NCBI GenBank assembly: GCA_964426945.1
Contig: CAYRSS010000002.1
Coordinates: 108,680 to 172,679, forward strand
From: CAYRSS01 sp964426945
Lineage (GTDB): Bacteria > Planctomycetota > Phycisphaerae > UBA1845
Reading direction: 5' to 3'
DNA: 64,000 nt
The translations under genes were made by a program, and so were the position numbers. The notes beneath the pieces were generated by a model that saw only the letters and a list, made by a program, of their open reading frames with translations, made no database searches and was not told the origin of the DNA. Position 1 is the first letter of the stretch. Each line of letters begins with the position of its first letter. This document shows, piece after piece, positions 1 to 7,456 of this stretch.

Positions 1-436
1 CATATTCCGTCACCGAGAAGACCAGGATCGCATCCACCCCGAGCAACCGCGTCAGCTCAAGGGCGTGTTCCGGTGATTCCACCGAATTCACACCCTGCGC
101 GGACAGTGCTGCCAGGACGCGACTTACCGGAACCACGCGGACTCCTTCCGCATAGCTCAGCTCACTCGCCATGTGATCCGCAAACCGGTTCGGATCGAAG
201 GCCACCGAGCCGCTCTGGTTGAGCGCCGGCGCCACGGCGATCGTCATCGGGCCGAGGTCGCGGTTGGGGATGACGACCGGCGTCACGACCTTCTGGCGCG
301 TCTGACATCCTGCCGACGCGGCCACCAGGCACACCGCCGCCACACCCACCGTCGTACCCAACGCGCGCCGCCGGATGCTCCGCAGCGGCAGCGTGGCGAT
401 CACCCGCGTTGTCATCCTTGACTCCGGTTCGCACAT
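1..436 (-). CDS. Putative lipoprotein, C-terminus cut by window edge
   Basis: The gene runs off the left end; 145 codons are visible. Two in-frame ATGs exist, at 436 and 415. I chose 436 because AGGAGG lies 8 bases upstream of it; the second ATG has only a weak GGAG. The N-terminus has Arg residues, then a hydrophobic stretch ending in a lipobox-like S-A-G-C, so export and lipidation are likely. The visible mature part includes VVIPNRDLGPMTIAVAP and a GVDAILVFSVTEY segment. This resembles the general layout of outer-membrane assembly lipoproteins that recognise a partner through an alpha/beta domain, but I do not recognise the family. It follows a TolB-like gene on the same strand, 128 bases downstream of its stop, so the two may be co-transcribed. 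Confidence 0.7.
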   Translation of the reverse strand, partial: MCEPESRMTTRVIATLPLRSIRRRALGTTVGVAAVCLVAASAGCQTRQKVVTPVVIPNRDLGPMTIAVAPALNQSGSVAFDPNRFADHMASELSYAEGVRVVPVSRVLAALSAQGVNSVESPEHALELTRLLGVDAILVFSVTEY

Positions 437-564
437 CGGCCGGCCCTCCTGGCTCAGCCCTTCCGGCAGTCCGTCCCCGGCCTCGGGGAGCGGCCCGCAG
501 ACTCCACACCTGTATCGGAAATCGGCCAGCCTCTCTTTCCCTCAGTGCGGAAACAGGGCGCTGG

Positions 565-1824
565 TCATGGATTCCGCCCCGCAGGAGCGGTTTCCGGGAT
601 AATCGTTGTCGCCATCGAGCCCCGCTCGCCCTCGGCGCCGGTCATCATCGTGGCCTCGCCGCCGATGGCGGGCACGGCCGACCAGATGTTGTCCACGCCG
701 GTCCGGTCGGTGGTGAAGAACACGCGACCGTCAGGGGCAAACGAGGGCGACGTGTTCGCGCCATAGCCGTCGGTCAGCCGCGTACGCGAGCGACCGTCGG
801 CGCGCATCAGCCAGACGTCGGACGTGCTACCGGCCTCGAACGGATCCAGGCTGGTCGGCGCGACCGGCTCAACGGTGGTGAACGCGATCCACTGACCGTC
901 CTGGCTCCAGCAGGGCAGGATCATCGCGAAGCTCGCGCTCGACGAGATTTCCACGGGGAAGCGCGGTTCGTCGTCGATCAGGCTGACGGTCCAGATGCTG
1001 AACCATCGCGAGCCGCGCTCGCGGGCCCGCTGGAAAAGGATCGTGTCGCCCGCGGGGTGCCATTCGGGAAACAGGCCGTAGCCGATGAACTTGCGCGATG
1101 CGCCGGCCTCGGCGTCAGAGATCCAGAGCTCCCACTGCCCTCCACCCGGCGCGAGGCTCGCGTACACCAGGCGACGGCCGTCGGGCGACCAGCTCGGGTG
1201 CAGTTCGTCGGCGGGGGTATTGGTGACCTGTACGGGCTGTCCGCCCTGCAGATCGAGAATCCAGATGTCCCACGTGCCGCCCCGATCGCTCGCGAAGGCG
1301 ATTCGGCGACCATCGGGACTGAACACCGGCGACACGTCCGAGGACGGATCGCTCGTGAGCTGCGTGACGGCGACGCCGGTCACACTCTTGAGGTAGAGAT
1401 TCGAGTTCTCGCTGTGCCGCGTCGAGGCGAAGACCAGTCGCTCGCCCTTACGGTCGAGAGCCGCGTCGAAGTCGCGCCCCTCCTCGGAGAAGGTGTGGCG
1501 CTGGAGCGGAATCGCTGAGCGCGACGAGTAGTACGACGGGCGCTCGCTGCCGGTCTCGCCGAACATGTTGATCCCGCCGGCCCGCGCCGCGGCGACGAGC
1601 GTGGTCGTGGCGGCGGGCCCGTAGGGCTCCGCGTTCGATTGGGCGGTCGAAATGGTCGGCGTATGAGCGGCCTGTTCGGTGCCCCAGAGGGTGCGCCAGG
1701 AAGCCGTCACGTTCGCACAGCCCATCGCGGCGACGACCGCGAACGAGGCCGCGAGCCAGGCTCCGCGCTTCCAGAATGGCATCGAAATGACGGGACGCGA
1801 CTGCTGCATCGATTCGTTTCGCAC
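565..1824 (-). CDS. TolB-like secreted beta-propeller (PD40/WD40-like) protein
   Basis: This 419-residue protein has an N-terminal signal segment ending near A-M-G-C, which could be a lipobox. It then carries repeated propeller blades with the signature FSPDGRRIAFASDRGG, and related copies SWSPDGRRLVYAS and SFAPDGRVFFTTDR. These are PD40 repeats as found in TolB and in the periplasmic propellers of peptidases. Such propellers act as extracytoplasmic protein-protein platforms; no catalytic domain is present. The start is uncertain. The longest frame opens with GTG at 1824 and the first ATG is at 1809, and neither has a convincing Shine-Dalgarno sequence. It is divergent from the diheme protein gene and upstream of a lipoprotein gene. 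There are no pal or tolA neighbours, so tolB itself is not claimed. Confidence 0.8.
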   Translation of the reverse strand: MRNESMQQSRPVISMPFWKRGAWLAASFAVVAAMGCANVTASWRTLWGTEQAAHTPTISTAQSNAEPYGPAATTTLVAAARAGGINMFGETGSERPSYYSSRSAIPLQRHTFSEEGRDFDAALDRKGERLVFASTRHSENSNLYLKSVTGVAVTQLTSDPSSDVSPVFSPDGRRIAFASDRGGTWDIWILDLQGGQPVQVTNTPADELHPSWSPDGRRLVYASLAPGGGQWELWISDAEAGASRKFIGYGLFPEWHPAGDTILFQRARERGSRWFSIWTVSLIDDEPRFPVEISSSASFAMILPCWSQDGQWIAFTTVEPVAPTSLDPFEAGSTSDVWLMRADGRSRTRLTDGYGANTSPSFAPDGRVFFTTDRTGVDNIWSAVPAIGGEATMMTGAEGERGSMATTIIPETAPAGRNP

Positions 1825-2260
1825 GCGGAATGCTCGCTGGTCGGGGGCCCGGGCGACGGGCGGTCCGGCCGCGTCGCGAACAGGGCAGACCCCGCGTTAC
1901 ATCGGCCAGGAGCGATCCGCCCATCAGTTAGCAGCCCTTGCAGAACCCTATCGAACGGGCCTGCGAGCAGCGGCGGGCGGTGAAAACCCGTAGTCCGGCG
2001 GGCCGGCGTGCCCCTCCTCCTGACAACCGGCCGGCGGCGATTCGGCGGCATGTCCGATAACCAAGGAGGTATCGACGTTCCGAAATGGGGGGCTTCAGCC
2101 AATGGCGCGGGCGACTTTTGCGCCGCGACGCGCAGGGTCAGCGCAGCCGCCGCACCGCGGCCGAGAGAACGCCTGACGCTTGCGGCTCGCTGGAGGCGTC
2201 CGTAGCATGGCTGCCCCGCGTGCGATCGGCTGCCGGAGGGCGGTCGGCTGGAGAATCACC
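1825..2260. other. Divergent intergenic region
   Basis: These 436 bases separate the minus-strand propeller gene from the plus-strand diheme gene, so both promoters should lie here. The sequence is G+C-rich. I see no clear -35/-10 pair, no RNA gene and no supported small coding frame. Short open frames here have neither recognisable products nor ribosome binding sites. Confidence 0.4.
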
Positions 2261-3058
2261 ATGCGAATGCGTGCCGCCAAGCCGAGACGAGTCCTGTGGC
2301 CGCTCGGAGTCCTCGCCATCGCCGCCCTGCTGGGCTCCGCGCCTGCCGCGGCCAAGGAAGGCCACCTCGAGGACATGAAGCTGGCGCTGATCGAAACCCG
2401 CATCCGCTGCGCGACCTGTCACCCGGATGCCGAGGGGCGCGAGCTGACGGCGTATGGACGGGTGATCGCGGACCTGGGCAAGGCGACGTCGATCCCCGAC
2501 CGCGTCCGTGAGCAGGAACGACGACCAACGGACGCGACATTGAAGCTCGACGCGGAGGGCGAGCGGCGCCGGACGGACGTCGACGGCGACGGTGTGCTCA
2601 ACTGGGTCGAGATCCTCTCGGGTACCGATCCGTCCGATGCCGCCGATCCTGGAAATGGCGAAAAAAAGGCCGAAACGGCTACGATGCGTGCGCGGGTCGA
2701 GGCCGTGGTGAGCTGCGCCCTGTGCCACGTCGAGCCGGACGTGAAACCCGTTGGCGCGGACAAGGCACCGCACAATCCGCTCGGCGAGGCGCTTGCCGGG
2801 CTCACGAGTTCGCGGCCGGGCGGTCGCCCTGCCGACGCGGCCCCGCCGCCCATCATGACCCGGTTCAAGTCCGTCGAGAACCACGACACCGACAAGGACA
2901 AGGCGCGAAACTGGCTCGAAATCGCCACGTTCCACAGCCCCACGGACGCCGCGGATACGCCGTCCGACGAGGAGCTGAAGGCGATCCGTGAGCTGCTACG
3001 CGAGATCCTCAAGCCGCAGGGTGGCTTCGGCCGCGTCCACCGCCCGCCAAGCCGTTGA
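2261..3058 (+). CDS. Secreted diheme c-type cytochrome-like protein with Ca-binding loop
   Basis: The start at 2261 is chosen for GGAG eight bases upstream, giving 265 residues. A basic N-terminus and hydrophobic run ending A-P-A-A-A form a Sec signal peptide. Two CxxCH haem-attachment motifs follow, CATCH at residues 50-54 and CALCH at 152-156. Between them is an Asp-rich loop, DVDGDGVLNWVEILSGTDP, of thrombospondin type 3/EF-hand type, and a second Asp-rich stretch, NHDTDKDKARNWLEIATF, follows the second haem site. So the layout is haem site then Asp-rich loop, repeated twice, which suggests an internal duplication. Location would be periplasmic or cell surface. Electron transfer is inferred from the haem motifs only. 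No Met axial ligand is evident and no oxidase partner lies beside it. Confidence 0.75.
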   Translation: MRMRAAKPRRVLWPLGVLAIAALLGSAPAAAKEGHLEDMKLALIETRIRCATCHPDAEGRELTAYGRVIADLGKATSIPDRVREQERRPTDATLKLDAEGERRRTDVDGDGVLNWVEILSGTDPSDAADPGNGEKKAETATMRARVEAVVSCALCHVEPDVKPVGADKAPHNPLGEALAGLTSSRPGGRPADAAPPPIMTRFKSVENHDTDKDKARNWLEIATFHSPTDAADTPSDEELKAIRELLREILKPQGGFGRVHRPPSR

Positions 3059-3486
3059 GAGGCAGCCCCTCCGGGCCCGAAAGCGGTTTCCCCGCCGAGA
3101 AAACTCACAGCCTGCGCGGCAGACCCGCCGCACCCTCGCCGGGCCGTGCAATAGGGAACTTCCCTCCCCGAACGAAGCGCCAACCTCGCCGGCGGACCGA
3201 ACGGTCGAGCCGGGGTCTTGGTTATCCGGTCGAACTTCCTCTAAGCTAATGCGGAATAATAGTTTACAAAGATGATGCGCCGGGGTAGCCTTGGCGGTGC
3301 GGCAGGAATAGACTTAGTCGCGATGAGAGCGTGGCGCGAGGTTCCCGGAGGGGAGTCGAGCGCCGATCGGAGGGAGGAAAGAAGCACCCCCCATCTGTGA
3401 AGGCTCTCAAAGTCCGCATTTCCGAGACGTAGCCGTCGTCGCCTTCACCTGTCAGACCCGGGGCGATCGTCGGCGGGGGGCAGCGC
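3059..3486. other. Intergenic region with short palindrome and AT-rich patch
   Basis: 428 bases without a supported gene. At 3153-3165 there is a perfect short palindrome, AGGGAACTTCCCT, which could be a protein-binding site. Around 3216-3275 the sequence is unusually A+T-rich for this window and contains TTGGTT, 18 bases, then TAAGCT. That is a possible but weak promoter for the hydrolase-ferredoxin pair downstream. Confidence 0.35.
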
Positions 3487-4329
3487 ATGACCAGAGGTGG
3501 GAAGCACTTCCTGCTGGAGTGTGTGGTCGTCGACCTCAACACGCAGCGGGATTTCCTCGAAGCAGATGGCGCCTATCCGGTGCTCAACCGGGAAGAACTC
3601 GTTCCGCTCCTGCGGCGAGTGATCGCCTGGACGAAACGGAACCACTGTCCGGTGGTTTCAGCCATCGACGCGCACCGCGCGTTGGAGCTGCGGACGGAAG
3701 CCGAGCCCGTGCACTGTCTCGACGGGACGCGCGGGCAGGCGAAGCTGCCGTTCACGCTCTTTCCGCTCCATGACCGGATCGAGTACGACAACACGCTGGC
3801 CGTTCCGCTCGACCTTTTCCATCACTTTCAGCAGATCATCTTTCGCAAGCGCCACCACGACTTGCTGAGCAACCCGAAGGCCGACCAATTCCTGACCGGC
3901 CTGGATGCAGGCGAATTCGTGCTGTTCGGCAGCGGGCTGGAGTCCTCGATCAAGATCCTGGCGCTCGGCCTGCTCGCCCGCAACCGCAAGGTGACAATCG
4001 TCACGGACGCCTGCGGCTACTGGGACCGGACGCGGGCCGATCTGGCCTGTCGCCAGCTGGAGGCCAAAGGGGCCCGGCTGCTGACCGTCGACGACCTGCT
4101 CCGCCTAAAACTCTCGCGGAAGCACCGCTATCCGCTGCACCCGATCGCCCCGATCTCCGGCCCGATCGACGGATTTCTGCACGTGTCGCGGGTCAACGGC
4201 CATGGCAACGGCGTCGCCCGAACCTCTGCCACCCGTCGCAACGGCCGCGCGTTGCCGCGCCTGAACGGGAAGGGTAAACTCCCCTCCGTGTTCAAGCCTT
4301 CCCACCGGAACGGGAAGGGCCGGCGCTAA
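3487..4329 (+). CDS. Isochorismatase-like cysteine hydrolase
   Basis: This 280-residue protein has the isochorismatase/nicotinamidase fold signature. The inferred catalytic triad is Asp16 (VVVDLNTQRDF), Lys121 (IIFRKRHHD) and Cys176 (VTDACGYWDR). Family members hydrolyse amide or vinyl-ether bonds in small molecules such as nicotinamide; the substrate cannot be named here. The core ends near residue 210. The last 70 residues form an unusual basic, Gly/Asn/Arg-rich tail (NGHGNGVARTS and similar) that is absent from typical members of about 180-220 residues. A purine-rich GGGGGG run lies close upstream of the ATG. The ferredoxin gene starts 26 bases after its stop on the same strand, so the two are probably transcribed together. 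Confidence 0.8.
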   Translation: MTRGGKHFLLECVVVDLNTQRDFLEADGAYPVLNREELVPLLRRVIAWTKRNHCPVVSAIDAHRALELRTEAEPVHCLDGTRGQAKLPFTLFPLHDRIEYDNTLAVPLDLFHHFQQIIFRKRHHDLLSNPKADQFLTGLDAGEFVLFGSGLESSIKILALGLLARNRKVTIVTDACGYWDRTRADLACRQLEAKGARLLTVDDLLRLKLSRKHRYPLHPIAPISGPIDGFLHVSRVNGHGNGVARTSATRRNGRALPRLNGKGKLPSVFKPSHRNGKGRR

Positions 4330-4355
4330 CGGACGGCGAGGCTGCGACGCGGACC

Positions 4356-4643
4356 ATGGCCAAGAAGAAGAAGCTCCCCAAGCAACTGGCGATCCTCGAC
4401 GAGGATATCTGCACCGGCTGCGACTCGTGCGTCGCCGTGTGCCCGGTCGACTGCATCGACAAGATCTCCGACCCCACCCACCCCGGCTACGCGATGGGCA
4501 TCTGCACGATCGATCTGCAGGTGTGCATCGGATGCAAGCTCTGTGCGCAGGTCTGCCCCTGGAGCGTGATCACGATGGTCCCCACGGATCAGGTGCTCAC
4601 CGAGCCGAAATACGCTCGCATTCTCGAAGCCGCGGACGCCTGA
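4356..4643 (+). CDS. 2[4Fe-4S] ferredoxin
   Basis: A 95-residue cytoplasmic electron carrier. It has two full cluster motifs: C19-x2-C22-x2-C25-x3-C29P and C57-x2-C60-x2-C63-x3-C67P. That is the classical bacterial 8Fe arrangement. Extra cysteines sit at 33 and 50. The N-terminus is Lys-rich (MAKKKKLPKQ) with no signal peptide. The segment between the clusters is longer than in clostridial ferredoxins. It lies 26 bases after the cysteine hydrolase gene, and a strong hairpin follows about 85 bases after the stop. The redox partner is not identifiable from the neighbourhood. Confidence 0.93.
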   Translation: MAKKKKLPKQLAILDEDICTGCDSCVAVCPVDCIDKISDPTHPGYAMGICTIDLQVCIGCKLCAQVCPWSVITMVPTDQVLTEPKYARILEAADA

Positions 4644-4727
4644 CCAGGTCGCGCCAAGACAATCATCGATAAGGTTGAAGGCGCCGGCCGGCAGGAGCGC
4701 CGGCCGTCAGCGCTGCGCGCAAGCGAA

Positions 4728-4759
4728 GCCGGCCGCGCGACAATCGCCGCGCGGCCGGC
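4728..4759 (+). terminator. Strong hairpin after ferredoxin gene
   Basis: A perfect 12-base stem, GCCGGCCGCGCG pairing with CGCGCGGCCGGC, has an 8-base loop and is followed by CGAACTCTTTCC. The T tract is poor, so termination is likely but not certain. Confidence 0.55.
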
Positions 4760-5204
4760 CCGCGAACTCTTTCCCCCTCCGGAAAGCCTTGATGGGTGCA
4801 CCGCGCCGATGCCCGGTCGGGCGGAATGGCCGCATTCCCCCCGGATCGCCATCCCGACCACGAGCAGACACGGTAGCGAACTGACCTGCCCGGCGACGCC
4901 GTTTTCCCCTACACGGTGGAAGCCGTCGCAGTGCCGACCCGCCGGTCAAGTCCCCCCCGCCGAACCCAATCCCCCGAACGGGCCGACGGGCGGGCCGGGC
5001 TGAGCCTCTCCACGAGGCTCCCCCCGACACCGTCACCGTACGATACGCCGCCGCGGGATGGCAAACCGCCCGGAGAATCCGCCGGCCCGAGGTCTCCGGT
5101 CCGCAAACAGAAGCGGCCGGCGCAACCCCCGATCCGGGGTCGCGCCGGCCACTTTTGAATCGATCCCGCCGGGGGCGGCCAAGCGCCCGGCCCGGCGAAA
5201 GGGC
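4760..5204. other. Intergenic region between convergent genes
   Basis: G+C-rich sequence between the ferredoxin gene and the minus-strand thioredoxin gene. Apart from the hairpin listed separately at 5115-5150, I see no gene, repeat or regulatory signal. Confidence 0.4.
5115..5150 (-). terminator. Terminator hairpin for the thioredoxin-like gene
   Basis: The arms GGCCGGCGCAACCCC and GGGGTCGCGCCGGCC pair with one mismatch around a 6-base loop, about 55 bases beyond the minus-strand stop. On the minus strand the hairpin is followed by GCTTCTGTTTG, a loose T-rich tail. In the plus direction it is followed by ACTTTTG, so it may act both ways. Confidence 0.65.
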
Positions 5205-6227
5205 CTACTTGTTGGCCTCGAAGAACTCGAGATCACGCTTCAACTCGGCGTGGTCCGACTCGTTGGCGGCGGCAATCGCCTTTTGCTGAAGCTCAATGGC
5301 AGACTGGGCGTTGCCATTCAGGAAGCGCGCATAGGCCAAGGCCCGGAGGACCGTCCAGTCCTCCTTGTCCAGACCGAAAGCCTTCTCCGAGGCGCGAAGG
5401 GCCAGCGCGTCGTACTTGCCCTGGTAACCCTCCTGCTCGGTCATCATGCGCCAAGCCATCTCGGCGAGAGTGTGGGCGTTGTTGATCCGCTCGACGATCT
5501 CAGAGCCGCGCTCGGCCGCGGCGGAGCGGGTCTTGCGGTTCATCACGAGGCAGTGGAACCGGTCGGCCTCGTAAAGGTCCTTCTTGTCGGGATTCAACTG
5601 GATGAGCTCGTCGATGAGCTTCTGCGCGCCGCCGTAGTCCTTCAGCTCGTTGAGCAGGGCCTTGTAGCGAGCGACCTTCTTCATCTTGATGCGGCTGGCG
5701 ACCGGGTCGTAGTCGCCCTTGGTCATCTCTTCCAGCAGGCTGTGCATGAACGGATCGCCGGGGTGGCCATGCCAGGCAAGCTTGCCCTCGCGGTCGATGA
5801 CGAACGCGTGGGGAATGCCGTTGGCGCCGACGCCGCCCATGTACTTCTCGTAGGTTTCGCGGCCCTGGTCAAAGGCCACGGTGTAGCCCATCTTCGAGCC
5901 CTGGTCCTCGACGAACCGCTTCACGGTGTCGAGGGAGTTGTTGGGGTCTTCGGAGGTGAGCCCGATCACGCGCACGCCAGCGTCGCCCATCAATCCCTGG
6001 AGCGTAGTGAGGTGAGGGATCGAGGCGATGCAGGGCCCGCACCAGGTCGCCCAGAATTCGACGACGATGATCTTGCCCTTCTCCTTCTCGAGGTCGATCG
6101 CATCGCCCTTGACCCACTCCTTCACCTTGAGAGGCGGCGCGGTGTCGCCGATGCCCAGCGCCATCGCCCGCGGCGCCACGGTCAGAACCAGCGCGCTCAC
6201 CACTGCCATCGAGATCGCTTTCCGCAT
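5205..6227 (-). CDS. TlpA/ResA-like secreted thioredoxin with helical C-terminal extension
   Basis: The 340-residue product has a Sec signal peptide (cleavage near APRAMA-LG). An AhpC/TSA-Redoxin type domain follows, with the active site W62-C-G-P-C66 inside VVEFWATWCGPCIASIPHL. The cis-Pro region is NGIPHAFVIDREGKLAWHG. This is the pattern of periplasmic TlpA/ResA thiol-disulfide oxidoreductases, which reduce cysteines in apocytochromes or other exported proteins. The second half, from about residue 190, is all-helical with TPR-like character (residues 200-340), which is longer than in ResA (about 180 residues). GGAGG lies nine bases before the ATG. It stands alone between a lyase-fold gene and a terminator. 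Confidence 0.88.
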   Translation of the reverse strand: MRKAISMAVVSALVLTVAPRAMALGIGDTAPPLKVKEWVKGDAIDLEKEKGKIIVVEFWATWCGPCIASIPHLTTLQGLMGDAGVRVIGLTSEDPNNSLDTVKRFVEDQGSKMGYTVAFDQGRETYEKYMGGVGANGIPHAFVIDREGKLAWHGHPGDPFMHSLLEEMTKGDYDPVASRIKMKKVARYKALLNELKDYGGAQKLIDELIQLNPDKKDLYEADRFHCLVMNRKTRSAAAERGSEIVERINNAHTLAEMAWRMMTEQEGYQGKYDALALRASEKAFGLDKEDWTVLRALAYARFLNGNAQSAIELQQKAIAAANESDHAELKRDLEFFEANK

Positions 6228-6428
6228 GGTGCAGTACCTCCGATAGGGCTCGCAGGGACCGGCCCGGCCCTGCCATCGCTTTGAACTTTCGGACCGGCCC
6301 GTTTGTTCCCGGCCATCTCAAAGGTCGGCCGGAACGAGTTGAAGGTAAAGGGTATCCGTTTTATCCCGCCGTGTCACGCCCCAAGGCATGATACGAGGCC
6401 TCGAATCGCGCGCCGGGCCACCCGAGGG

Positions 6429-6830
6429 CTATCCCGTGTAACATGTCGTGTGGTCGACGAAGCATAGCGGATTCCCGAATGGATCGCGGACGTAGAACGA
6501 ACGCTCGCCCCACGGGCGTCGGCAGATCCGCCCCGCCGGGTCGCCGTGAATCTCGCCTGGTTCGGGTGCCGCCCCGGCTGCGGCGCAGGCTTCGAAGGTG
6601 GCTTCGAGCGACTCGACCGCGAAGTAGACACAGTCGGGCAGCGGGACCGGGGCGTGGTCGTCGCCGTCGGCACGGGGGTCAACGCACGCGAGAATCGTCC
6701 CGCCGCAGGTGAAGTAGTGTCGGCCGGGCGAGACCCGCATGCCGGGTATTTCCAGCACCGCAGCGTAGAATCGAGTTGCCCGTTCGATGTCGGCTACGGG
6801 TACGACCAGACGGAAGAGCCTTGCGGGCAT
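6429..6830 (-). CDS. Glyoxalase/VOC superfamily protein
   Basis: A 133-residue single-module vicinal-oxygen-chelate protein. It starts with the characteristic FRLVVPVADIERATRFYAAVL and ends with YVRDPFGNPLCFVDHT, the usual last strand of the beta-alpha-beta-beta-beta unit pair. Members include glyoxalases, extradiol dioxygenases and fosfomycin- or bleomycin-resistance proteins; the specific activity is not predictable. The start at 6830 is preferred over the in-frame ATG two codons upstream, because AGGAG directly abuts that upstream ATG but lies 6 bases before this one. It is divergent from the DUF1905-type gene. Confidence 0.8.
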   Translation of the reverse strand: MPARLFRLVVPVADIERATRFYAAVLEIPGMRVSPGRHYFTCGGTILACVDPRADGDDHAPVPLPDCVYFAVESLEATFEACAAAGAAPEPGEIHGDPAGRICRRPWGERSFYVRDPFGNPLCFVDHTTCYTG

Positions 6831-6988
6831 GACCATCTCCTGGTGCGACGGCCCGGTCGGCGAGTTCTACTGGCCCCGGGAGCCTCGGAGGCTACGCCCG
6901 CGCCAGCGGCTTGCAAAGGGTTCTTCGCCCTGTTCCCGCGCGATCCAGGGCTCCGACAGCGTCAGCGCGCTGACGGGAGGAGTGCGGC

Positions 6989-7435
6989 ATGAGCAAACGA
7001 TTCACGGGCGTGATCGTCAGCGATGACCATACGTCGGCCTGCGGGATCAAGCTTCCGTTTGATCCAAAGCCGATCTTCGGAAAGGTCCGCGCCCCCGTCC
7101 GGGTGACGATTCGGGGGCACACCTTCCGTACGACCATCGCCGCGATGGGCGGCGAGAACTGGATCGGCCTGAACCGCGCGAACCGCGAAGCGGCCGGGAT
7201 CAAGGCCGGCGATCGCGTCGTGGTCACCGTCGAAGCTGATTTGGAACTACGTATCGTCGTCGCGCCGCCTGACCTCGAAGCCGCGCTCGCGGCCGACAAG
7301 ACAGCCCGGCTCCGCTGGGAGAATCTCAGCTACACCCATCGGCGCGAGCACGTGGAGGCGATTCTGGAAGCCAAGAGGCCGGAAACCCGTCAGCGGCGGA
7401 TCGCGAAGGCCATCGCCATGCTGCGCGGCAAATGA
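6989..7435 (+). CDS. DUF1905/YdeI-type protein
   Basis: A 148-residue protein with two parts. The N-terminal 90 residues form a small beta-barrel of DUF1905 type: FTGVIVSDD, IRGHTFRTTIAAMGGENWIGLNR, then AGIKAGDRVVVTVEAD. The C-terminal 55 residues are helical, LRWENLSYTHRREHVEAILEAKRPETRQRR, as in the YdeI/OmpD-associated family. The family is widespread and poorly characterised. GGAGG lies about 8 bases upstream of the ATG. It is convergent with ggt, with only 21 bases between stops. Confidence 0.8.
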   Translation: MSKRFTGVIVSDDHTSACGIKLPFDPKPIFGKVRAPVRVTIRGHTFRTTIAAMGGENWIGLNRANREAAGIKAGDRVVVTVEADLELRIVVAPPDLEAALAADKTARLRWENLSYTHRREHVEAILEAKRPETRQRRIAKAIAMLRGK

Positions 7436-7456
7436 GCGGCTGCGCGGCTCTGTCGG

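Noticed and set aside
3264..3542. A 92-codon minus-strand frame overlapping the cysteine hydrolase start
   Set aside because: It overlaps a confident gene and has no family resemblance.
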